From the NCBI GenBank assembly GCA_030248225.1, contig JASANE010028542.1, positions 1-64,000 on the forward strand: a DNA stretch of 64,000 bases, written 5' to 3'. This stretch comes from Trileptium ribeirensis. Lineage: Eukaryota; Nematoda; Enoplea; Enoplida; Thoracostomopsidae. Positions 24,401 to 36,400 of the stretch are shown in pieces. Under the pieces are notes generated by a model. That model searched no databases. It worked only from the letters and a program-made list of their open reading frames with translations, and was not told where the DNA came from. The translations under genes and the position numbers were made by a program. Every line of letters starts with the position of its first letter. The first letter of the stretch is position 1.

Positions 24401-27400
24401 AACGTTAATATTAGAAGTACGAAACCTGCTAGGGTCAAACATATTTGTTTGAGGACATCACCACTTGGTTCGTATTGACAGCTTTAACTTAAATTTCACA
24501 TTTCAAATTCGTCTTAATATTATATGTATTGATAAGCCCGACGCGAAAACTTTGTTAGTAACACACATCAGCTAAGGTAAAGCTTTCTAGAAAGTTCGCG
24601 ATTCACTCCTAGCTTCACCCTGTTTACTCGATAAAACATCAGCACGTGTGGGCCGCTCACTACCAATCTGATATAAAATTAATATTAATTCACTTGTCGA
24701 CATGGTGCAGGTATAAAGTTGGTATAGCGAAGACGTAGTTGTTTCGTACACAAACCTATATTCTTGGATTCGGCGTACTCAGAAGAGACGCGGCTTAAGT
24801 AAACAAAAGGAAACAAGCGAGGACAACGGGGTAAAAAGAGGGTGCCATTCCCTCAGTGATGGGCGGAGTGCCAAATGCAATTCGGATTCGGACTCAGTGT
24901 TTCCGTCCGAGCATTCCAATATGTAACAGGTCCACTTTCGGACAACAAGAGGGAATGGTGGACTCTCGGGCGAGCCCATCACTGATTTTGCAAAAAATTA
25001 AAGTGTTTTAGATGGCTCCCGCGGGTTCGGGGCACAGTTTTATGGGACTTTAGGTATATATTTGCATCGGATCCGACGAGGGGAACCCAATGATGGGTTA
25101 CACTCCTATCGAGGCGTTATTTCCGCGATTTTCACGGAGAGGGGTACCTAAAAGTGGGCACAGCGGGACCGGTCTGTGCTCAAAAGAACGCCTCGGTTAC
25201 AAGGAATTTAATGATGCTATACATATATTTTTGTGATGAGTATTCGCTGAATAATTCAATTTTGTGTCATTTGCTTGCTATGCATATACGGTTATTTACC
25301 GGTAAGTCCGTGGATCCTGGTCGGATCTTCGCGAGACCGGTCTCATTAGAAAGACCATAAAATTTTATTTTCTAGCAGAAATGTTAAAGGCTAAATTTAC
25401 GATTTCTCAACGGTTCCGGAGTTACGGGCCGGAGCCGATACTTTTGATTCCAAATTTTCATACATTTTACTTTTATCATTTATCTTGACCAGCGAGAATA
25501 AACGCTGGTAACTGATACTTTATTTATCACTGCAGTTTACCAGTGTACTGTCTAATATTGAACGCTGTTTAAGTGATATTTCACTTTTTTTATGTATATT
25601 TTCAGGAAATCTGCACGATTGCTGTTCGCTCTAGGGCGGACAGCCCTAAATTTTTGTGGTTCTCATTCGTAAGGACGGTCATGACGGGTACCCGTCACGG
25701 CCACTCTTTCCTATGAAAATTTGCAATAAGTTTCGCAGTCCTACCATGCGGGGTAGGGCTATTTCTGTATATATCGGGTTAGGCGGGGAGTCGTACCGCT
25801 TTATTCATTCGCGAGTAGGGTATGGCAAGGGCTCGCTATACTCGTATTCTCTACGTATTAAAGTACTAGTTTATATGCGTAAAGATCCCTAACTATTCCC
25901 TAAAAATCATCCTAAACGAAACAAACTATTATTGATAAATGGTTGTAATTATACGTCCATAATGAAGGGTACAATACGAGTATGGTATTCATAAAACTGG
26001 CATAGAATCGTAACAAAATATAGGCGCTTTTATGGCCTTAAGCGACACGAAAGTACGGTATGAATATAGTATAACGGTTATACATAAACGGTTAACCAGT
26101 ACGATCCAAATGTATGATGGTAATCAAAGGGTCAAATCGTGTATATCCGCCTAAAATACATATGAATACCAACAACGATTCCATTGGTACACTGATGCAC
26201 GGTATGATCAGGGTTATACGAATCAAATGCATAATACGTGCCCTTATGGCAGGTACAACAAAACGATGGTAATGTTAATATATATCCATAATTCAAGTAC
26301 GCCAATGAAGCCTTTATGCCAACGACAATATGGTTATAATAGCGGTAGTAATATACAGATTACGTATACCAATGGGTGCCTTTATGGCACTTCTATCAAC
26401 ATATATACGGTAGCAATACTTCGATGATTATCCATCCCTGAAATGTTAATAACGATACCCATTCTGATCAATAAACACTGTCGGCGGTGCAAACCGAAAT
26501 ATGACGAAAATTCCTAGTTTGTAGCGAGGTTAATGGGCGTAACGATTCATAATTTGTCTATAAATAAGGTGACAACAGGGTCGGTTCGTATGTACGGGGG
26601 AAGATCGGCATATGTATTCACTTGCGCAAAGAGGTCATAGATTTGTTCCAATTCTATACGCGTACGTATTTCGATGCAACGGTTGGTTTCGTACCCAGTT
26701 GGGTCATCTCCGTTAGGTATTCTAAGTAGGGGAGACATCTGTAACTAAATTAAAAATGTTGACCATTACGCCTATGGCCACGATTATTGAGCGTTCTATT
26801 AAATGTTGGCCATTGCACTGCGGCCAGGATTAATGGGGTATTTGAAAATGTTGGCCATTACACTGTGGCCAGGATTAATTGGGTATTTGACTAAATGTTG
26901 GCCATTACACTGTGGCCAGGATTAATGGGGTATTTGTAAACGTTGCCATGACACTGTGGCCAGGATTAAGAGTATTCGATAAAATGTTGCCACTGGGCTA
27001 TGCTCAGGATTAATCTACCTCGTACCGATCCAGTATGGATCTGTTACACCTAATATAGCTGTGTAGATACTCCCTGGATTATTCAACGCTCAGAATTCAC
27101 CATCTTGGTCATAAGACAAGGTACTAGGTATCAAGGAAAAATTCAGAATTTCATTCGGTTTTTCGCTAAACGAAAATTGACAAAATTAAATCCAAATACC
27201 AGATATTATATTCTATTTTTGGATAGTATTTTGGCGATTTTAAACTTGCAGAATTTCGGTTCCTTATCAAGTTTGCATAAATAGATTATTCATGATGGGG
27301 TCTCTTAAGCTCGACGCCAAATTTTACTGGGCATACTCTATTTTGCCATATTTTGGCCGCTTCAGTAAAATAGCACTCTGACTTGAAAGCTGTTTCCGAG

Positions 27401-30400
27401 TGCTGCAAAACATTTTCCATCAATCGGCAATTTTGGGTTGCGGTGAATTACAGCAAAGACGCACATGCCAAGTCAGGTATTCCTAGTTATGTTAGTTACG
27501 AGACAACCAGTTTTTAACTCTTGCGTTGACTTTTGCTTATTGCTTGTTCAGGGTAAAAACGAATTTTGGTTCACCGTTCCCAAAGACAAAGCCGACGCTC
27601 TGTACATGTTTTTCATTCAATGGTCGCCCGATAAATACGCTGCTGACGACAACGACGACCAGAGTTCGCTTGGAGACGACGTGGAGTCGAGAGCCCTGTC
27701 GAACAAGCAGGGTGGTGGCGGGTCAAGCGGCGGCTTTGTGATCATCGACTCCGAAGAAGAAGACGCTAGCCTGATCAAGTAAGTGTATTCGAGATTATTT
27801 CGCACTCGCCAGGGTTTGCATCAACTGTATTCAGCTACTGCTATTTGGTTGTAATTGTAGTAGTTGGGTTTTTTTTATGAATTTAGTCTAGTGTCGGCTT
27901 GGTAAGTCCGTTGATTGTTCCATGACTCGATTAGTTGACAGCACTATGTCAGCAACTGGTCCGGGTAAGTCGGTGCTTTCAGTAGTATCTGGGTTTGCAG
28001 CACGTAAGTGAATTACTATCCTTGTTTATGTTTTTATGTGCCAGACTTTTGAAGTACGAAAAAACCGTTGTTTTCAGTGCAAAGGCTGCGATGTGTGTAT
28101 TTACACAGTCCTTCGTATCTCGGCAATTTCATTTCAAAATACTGACGCCACGCCAAGGGATTACGGTTTGCTTTGCGTTTTCCACAGCTTACGTTAACAG
28201 GTTTATTGGTTGGTTTTATTTTCACGTTTCACCCGGCATTTTTATCATTAACTTTCTTGTCAAGGTGTTTTTAGCTGGGTCAAACGTGGGACTGCACTGC
28301 GTGTATAGACTGAGTTTAGGCTGGCGGAGACTGGATTTCGCTATAATGATTATTTATTAAAAGCTATAATTTGGGTTTTTTGGAAAATGCCGGGTGTGCG
28401 TAAACTAAGATGCTATGTTGGGACTCCAGGTTATTGACATGTCACATTATACAGGTAAACCAATTATTCAGCGGAGCGAAGTGAAATCTTTTGTTTTCGT
28501 CAGAGGTGGAAAAATCCGTCTGTTCGTCCGTTGAACTCTTTCAACTGCTGGGCCGATTTTAATTTTTTTGTTTGAAAGGCTTGATATCCTTTAGGTGCAA
28601 TAGATATAGTTTTTGTCAAAATTTGTTTGACTTAATTAGTAACTATTAATTAATAATCGGTTAGGTATTTGTCTAGTCGCGGAGGGATGTATAACCGAAG
28701 GTACTTTTTTAGCCGAAACACCAACAAACGATGTCTTAATTGATGACAAACGGATTTTTAATTGATAACTTAACCTCATTAAATTCCCAGCCTAAGTCTC
28801 AGAGGTACAATAATAATAATTGTTATCGCAATAATTTAAGATGAATGTGAAATAATTGATTTTTAACATTCAAAATTCACAGTACCTTCATTTGTTTTAC
28901 TATATATATAAAGTTCTAAGTCCAAGTTCCAGATACGGTTAAATTCAAAGTTCCTGATCCTCACTTCCTGATGGATAGCAAAACCTCTCACAGAACTTTG
29001 TTGGTAACAAATATCCCCTATAACCTTTGCGGTTACCCTCAGAGGACTTGGGTCCCACGCTTAGAATTGAAACGATAGACCCAAAAGCAATCGCAACGCC
29101 CGATTAACTCAATTCATGAGTATGACCAAGTGTCGTACTCATCTAGCCATATTCAGTCCTTGGGGGTTAACTTAGAGGTTGTACCCTATTCACTCCTTGG
29201 GGTTAAGGTGTAGACCGAAAAGCAACCGCAAAACCCCAATAACTGAAGTCATGAGTATGACCAAGTGTCGTACTCATCTAGCCATATTCAGTCCTTGGGG
29301 GTTAACTTAGAGGTTGCACCCTATTCACTCCTTGGGGTTAAGGTGTAGACCGAAAAGCAACCGCAAAACCCCAATAACTGAAGTCATGAGTATGACCAAG
29401 TGTCGTACTCATCTAGCCATATTCAGTCCTTGGGGGTTAACTTAGAGGTTGTACCCTATTCACTCCTTGGGGGTTAAAGTGTAGGCCGAAAAGCAACCGC
29501 AACACCCCAATAACTGAAGTCTTGAGTATGACCAAGTGTCTTACTCATGTACAATTTTTTATAAGCTCTTGCTGATACGAGTTTAAAATTTTAACTGAAA
29601 TGAATGAAAATTAGTCGCTGATTAAATCAGTTTGCATGTAATTATGTTCGAATTTTGCTTCGGCCTTTCGATCTAATTTTGAGTTTGACTGCTATAAGTG
29701 GATTATGCATTGACCTTTAAATAACCATACTTTCAGCACATGATTAGTTGTTACTGAGCTGATATCATCGGTCGGTTTAGAATCGCGACTCAAAAGAATG
29801 TTTTCTCGGAAAATGTATTTTTATTTGAGCGACATTTCGCGCATTTTCAACTCCGCATTCGATCACGAAGGCTAAACGCGGCACTGTCAAACTTAATTTC
29901 ATTCGAAATTCGCTATTTATAAATCAGAAACAATGATAAGCTAAATTTGGGCGATATTTTTCCAACGCTAGTGAACATCGCAGCCTCATGTCTATCGCAT
30001 CTGATATTTATACATTTTGTCAATTTCGTCAGCTTTGGAAAAGCAGTTTGGCGTCATATACCGCCTTTGGCCAAAACCATTTAATCTTGGCCACGTCCGT
30101 TCCGGCAAAACGAATATTCGTTATACTAATATGCCCCTGGGATGACTCGATACAGCTATGGCAGAAAAACAAAATTTCGACTGATTTAGGCGCAAATGTG
30201 GTTCATTGGAAAACTACTTTCGTGGCACTACGTATCCCTGCGAATAGTAATGGCTTACTGAGACGAATTGAGCTTCCATGTGGGTCTGTTTAGTAGGTCA
30301 CTTTGGAGTTTTTGTTTTCGTCATAAAACATTGGAAAATTGGATGCCTTCTGTGCCAAGACGTGGGGGCAGAGCCTGTAGCGACCGTAGTTTGACTCTCG

Positions 30401-33400
30401 CACAGCTCAAGCACACATTGGTTCGCCGCAATGGGACCACCCCATTTTTGCAGTCAAGACAGTGTCGTGGGCGCACCTGAGTAACAACTAGTGCATGTTT
30501 GTGTCGTGGAAATAGCGCAGGAAACGTTCGTGTTTTCCTGTTGTAAACACAAGCAATACTTGGAAAGCTTTGAGACGTGTTTATTCATAGCACATCCTAG
30601 GGTTTGTTTGTTTATTTTGTAGTAAACATAATGTGTAATAATAAGCTACAAGGGCGTTTATTTATAATTTACAAATTACCACGTGAACGGGCGCGCAAGG
30701 CCTTGTTCACACTGCGTCAGATCCGCCACCCCCAAACTGGGTTTATACCTCCTAGCCCGGTCGGGGTGTATCTCCCACCAGATGTTTTGTGGGCGAGTTT
30801 TCCTGAAGTGAAACGTGAAATTGTTCGGAGCTCTTTTTTATAAATAGCCAGTCGCGAATGATACGCCACAAAGCTAAATCTTCTGAAGGTGAAAAATGTG
30901 CAGATCTTCCTTCTTTGGCGAGCACCTGTAATTAACCACTAGTTAGGCACCAATTGTCCGTTTTGGCCGCATCACTGCTGGATGCCTATCACATGTGTAT
31001 TTATTAGTTCACGCTACTTCATCTGATGCAGTCGTATCCGGTTCGGATATGACTACACTGCAGATGCTTTGTCGCATCGGATGCAATGTAAACACGCATT
31101 CGGGTAGCGACGTGTCTATGCATTCATAGAGCGAGACAATGTATGAACATGACCGGTGATCAAAGCGAGGCAAAGATTATTGCAACCAACTGTGCCTGTT
31201 TTGAGGCGGTTTATTATTGCGCCGGTGGCCCAGTACCCACCCTAGTGTCAGGGCTGATCGGCCTCTGACCGGTGCAGAATTGGCCGCTTGGCTGACTATC
31301 CCCAGATTATTAATATCAGGGCTGATTGGTATCTGACGGGTGGAGAATTGGACGTTTGGCTCAGATTCCGGACATAATTGGTGTGGCAAATAAAAAACAA
31401 TCTAAAGCGAAAAGAAATTTGAAATATATTGGGAATTGCAGTCTCGCTGTGTTTTCTGCCTTTCGTCCAAAACCAGTTGGGGAAGGGGTTTTAGCTTGAG
31501 ACGGAATTTGAATTATTTAAATTGATTACATATGTACATATATTGTATAATCATGAAGCATTTAATCATGATCATCAGTGATTTAACTTTTAGAGTTTTA
31601 GTGTTGTGCTTTGTTTCTAATCATATAAGCACCAACTATTAGTTATGCCCAAGTTAACAATTAGGATTAAGGCTAAGTTTCTTCGTCAGCTGGCGCTGAC
31701 TCAGGCGAAGCTTTGGGCGAAACCTGCAGCTTGCGATAGCAACTACTCTAGCGGAAGGCTTCCCGGCCGTAAGCTTTCAGCTGGACCGGTTTTGGTTACC
31801 ACTGCTTGCGAACGTGCGGGTACGAAGTCGCCGCGTGGTAGAGTGTCTGTATCTTCGAACATGAAAAGACTGAGCGAGAGGTAAGCTTCACGCTAGTTAC
31901 TAAGAAATTTATCGGAATAACGGTTTTGGTGATTGTAAGTACGAATATATCTTTATGGCGCGTCATGCGCAGGGATCTGAACGTTCTTGTAGATGATAGT
32001 CAGTCCTAAAGAGACGCTGTTGAGGTGGCCTAAGGGCACGATTGATGCTGAACATTTTGTTATGTTTGCTGCGTCCCTATTACGTGCCCTCTGCGGAACA
32101 CAAGTAAGTTGTTTTCTTTAATTCTCCCGCAATTCGACAACCTGAAGACACAGCGATAAATAAAATCATTTGTTCGGATTTGGTCCATGTTCTCTTTTCC
32201 GTTTCTCTATTTTTGGTTTGTTACGGTCTTCCCTCTCGGTACGACAATATATTATTTTTATGCCGTTCGAGCTGCTTTGACGAGCCGAGTACAATAGTTC
32301 CATTTGATGTGTTCATGGATTGATCAGCTATGAGCGTTTAGGTGAAACGAGTTATAGGAGATAGTTGGGTACAATTTTTTCAATTCCATTGCAAATGCTG
32401 ATTTGCAATCGGATACGTCAATATGGTTACATGCATTTAAAATTAAGCACTTATGGAGACAAATGGTTCTAGGGGAACCAGAATTAGCCTAAAAATGAAA
32501 ACTAAATGCCATAAGTATTGCCAAAGCGCACAATTTCTGGACCGCGCCGATAAGCTTTTTTGAATAGTATATAGGAAGCAAAGTTATTGCGGTTGCGGAT
32601 GGGTCTGAACAAACTGTTTGGCACCAGTGGGCCGAGTTTCGTCTTAATTTGCTGGGAAGTACCTCCCTGGAACATCACTGTGTTTTCAGCAGTGCCTCTC
32701 GGCCTTTTTGGCGACGCCGCCTTGTCTGAGCCAAAATAGCAGCGCCATTTGATGCTATGTACGAAACATGATTATTTATTGTTTTCGCTTTCTCCATACA
32801 TCCGCTGATCGCGACGAGCGTTCTGGTAGCGTTCGAAGATATGTCGTGTTATTTGTACGGGAACTTGAATGTTTACGAGATTAACCAGAGCTTTTCTTAT
32901 GTTTTTCGAACACGCCGCGTGGATTTCTGTTCAGTTTTTTTGCAGCAAAACTCGCTTTATTGCTTCAATTCCAGGTGAATATTGCAAGTGTTATTGAAAG
33001 ACTTGGCCTATTTAGGAGTTTGGTACGATAATTTTGTGTGTAATAAATTAGCAAGTGTTTATCTGCTCGCGTTTTCAGCTGCAAATTGTTGTTTTGAATC
33101 GCTGGAGTGTCTTTTCGGTTACCTCCAAAAACTGGTCAACATTGAAAATACAGCGATACTATTCGACTTAGCTTGGCGAGCCAGTTCAGAAAGTTACCAT
33201 GTCTCTGACAATTTTTTAATTATTGGGACTACCCACGGTCTCCTGTAGTACCTAAAATTTTCAAAACATTTTGTTCCATAAAATCATTTTTATATCATTG
33301 GAACTACATTGACTAACTAAGTGGAATGGTGTCAAAATCAACTGAATCCGACTAATTCATCTATGCGGTTCGAAGGATCTATAAAATGATTTATAGAGAA

Positions 33401-36400
33401 AATTTTTTTCGAAAATTTTGGATAAACCGTCGGTACCCCAAAACTTCGAAAAAATGTCCCAAATACGGTCAAAATACAGTCACGGACAAAAGCAAGTGTC
33501 GACGGACGCCCTTTCGACTGTCTGTGACGGCAGTTACCCCTGCCTGACCGGCGTTTTTTGATTATTTTCGTTCTGAAAAGGCCCGCGCTGGGCTCAGTTG
33601 TATGCTACAGATTTTCGTAGAGCAGGGAGAATCTCTGGTCATCTACATCACTCAAGGAAAAAGGTCTTGCTGCCAAGATTGTTGTCTGTGGTTCTGTTGA
33701 GTGGTATGGAACGTCTTGAAATCCGAGGGACGTTAGTCCTTGATGGTGGACACTGTACAATTGTACCACAGCAATCAAAATCGTGTGGAACCCGGACCCA
33801 CTCTTGTAAAGCCCTACTTCCACTGTCGTAAGATTTTCATATTATTGCTGCTCCCAAAATTCGTCTCTCAGGTTTCCGGGAGTGGATCAGAGATGTTTTC
33901 CGAAACTTTGATCGCTCAGGTTTTCATTGATGTGAGGATCCGAGACCTTGCCATTGTAACTATAGCTATACGGAGAGTCGCTGTATGTGCAAAATGGGTT
34001 TTCATCCTCGGAAACCGCCGATGGTCCATGTGCTACTGCTACACTGATTTGGCTTACGTCGATTCCGCTTTACGTTAGCGCCACAATTAGTTTTCTGCAA
34101 AATTCTCGGCCATTTGCACCAAGTTTACGAGCAGTTTTGATGCGTCGGTCCCTAATTTTTGTCGAGACATGGCCTTAACTCCTGTTGTAGTCGTGTGTAG
34201 CGCAACTGGATTTTGGAGCAGAACGCTCTTTTGATTTGCAGCGCTTTTGGCTTGCCAATTGAATTACTATTGTTTTAGCTGCTTCTATAAATGTGGGATC
34301 GAAATAATTATTTGCCGGTATGTTACTAGCAATAGGACAATTTCAAGCTAATATTATTACGAGCCAAACATCAGCTATTCATAATAGCAAAGTCCGTGAC
34401 GAATTTTTGTACAAGGGCATGATCATCCGGTGATACTCATGTAATTTCCTTATACGATGATGTGGTCGTTTTTCGGCTTACCACCCCCACCCCCAAAAAA
34501 TGCCCCTCAACGTTCTTTGGTGGGAGTATTGCTACCCTCCAAAATTTCTTAGGCGTACCAGCTATGAACCCGGCTATAGCTGCTGAGAAACAACTACGCG
34601 GATGGCTCCTATTGCTATTTTAACCTCATTATCTAACTCATATCTGGTACTCCCCAAGGAACCTTGAGAGTAGCCGATACCTCGAGAGAACCTTGGGGTC
34701 CTTTGCAATCCTTGTAGGGTACTCAATGGGTTTTCCACCAGACACGATTGGCTAAATCACAAAACACGATACCCAGTTTAGACTCTCACTGTTGTTTACT
34801 GTCCAACTGTGACAGAAAATACGCTGCCTAACATATGCTGCTTGGCATATTATTGGTGTTGCGCTATCTGTTTGGAATATATGTTGCAGTAACAGTTTCC
34901 GGTGTATTGGAACCCGAGCTTTCCACGAAATGCTTTGGTAAGCTCGACATTGCGATAAACTCGTTTTTTTCTGCTGAAAAAAGGGCTTCACGGTTTTTAT
35001 TTAACAGTACATTATTCAAAGTTATTGATTTGAATTTTTGGCCAAGTTTACGTCACCTCCAAGTAAGTTATCGGATTTTAGCACAAAATTCGCATTTATG
35101 ACGGCAGCAGTCTCAAACGGACTGGTGGGCGTTGGGTTTGTATACTAGGTAATAGCCTGTTAGTTCGTCTTCTGCTGCGAATTCGGTGAATCGTTTTAAC
35201 ATCATAAATGCCTCAATTAGGTCGCAGTGAATACACTGTCAATAGAGTTTCAAAGCCGAGAGAATTAGACAGGATATGTGGCAAACGTTCCCTGTATGTA
35301 CAGTGCAATGGTTGTTTCAACCCTCGGTCAACCTTCAAAAAGAACTGAGAAACAAACATCAAATGGGTTACAAACGTGCCAGAAATGTGAAATCAAAAGC
35401 AACAAAGACATTTATGATCGAAATAGATTTTTGTTTACCCCTACTGCTAAGAACGCGGGCAAAGCTAGACATTTATGATCGAAATAGGTTTTGTTTGCCC
35501 CTACTGCTAAGAATGCGGGCAAAGCTAGACATTTATGATCGAAATAGATTTTTGTTTGCCCCTACTGCTAAGAAATCTAAAACGAACCTTTCCTTTCCAC
35601 CTATAGCTACCACAAATATTTTCATTATGGTGGGTGAATTTATTCTCCATCTGGGCTTATTTTATACGATAAGTATTAAAAATGTTGCGTTATTTTCAAT
35701 CTGAAAACATCGGGGGAACGGGATACTGTCTGCTAAAAACTCGTGGCCACCGCGGAAGTAGTTACAGGTAAGGGTGCGCCTCGATAGAGCCTCCAAACTG
35801 CGGGAGTGACATTGGAGCAGACCACATTCGATGTATCGTAAATATGAAAAGGGATCAATGTTTCGTACACATGTAGTAGTATTGATAGTTTTGAGAGTTA
35901 CCTACAGAGTTACGTACGTGCTCGTGTTCACAAGAGAAACGGTGTGAACCACCGGCCAGGGTTAGCTATGCGGCTTCTGAAAGACAAAGGTAAAGCAAAT
36001 CATCATAGAAGTGTGCCAGCGATTGTGGATGGCTTCGGCTTTCGGTAGACGTATTATTTGTTTGGGCTAAGTGAAGTTAGAATGTCGAAAAATTGTTGGA
36101 GAAAAACTGGTGGAAACATGATAATTTCCAAATCATATTCTTTCCATTCTGGAGGCGTCCCATGGCATCGGTCACATTTCGTTCATATTTTTATGCGCTT
36201 TCCGTGCGTGTGGTAACTACCTACATGTTGATTTACAACTGTGTGTGAGTGGGATGTCAATTGGTGTAAGCAGTAGAGAATTCTAAGCTTAAACTATACA
36301 TTGACCGACATCCGAAGTCCAACGGGGCATAGCGGGGTCATCGCTAAGGGAGGCCGGTGTTAGTCGGAGGTTGTGGTGTCTTAGGCGACGCCGTCAGGAG

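Larger units (their letters stand above)
16437..27551 (+). other. OXR1 intron 6 (11.1 kb)
   Basis: This intron holds a hairpin block (17860-17975), a tRNA-like SINE (about 21350-21766), the second hAT-type copy (21804-22778), an 83 bp duplicate (23057-23139) and a 46 bp minisatellite (26757-27010). The remaining stretches, chiefly 18000-21300 and 23150-26750, show no ORF above about 90 codons and no recognisable protein. Around 19310-19390 there is a run of TTCGCTCGG-type repeats. At 25625-25830 several short perfect palindromes lie close together. The ORF at 19504-19755 has a hydrophobic tail but no family I recognise. Confidence 0.75.

Noticed and set aside
33598..34178. Overlapping ORFs on both strands as a gene
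   Set aside because: Frames on both strands are similar in length with no domain or splice partner and no coding bias.
35276..35704. 142-residue ORF
   Set aside because: It is produced by the 60-61 bp tandem repeat. The repeated YDRNRF motif reflects DNA repetition only.
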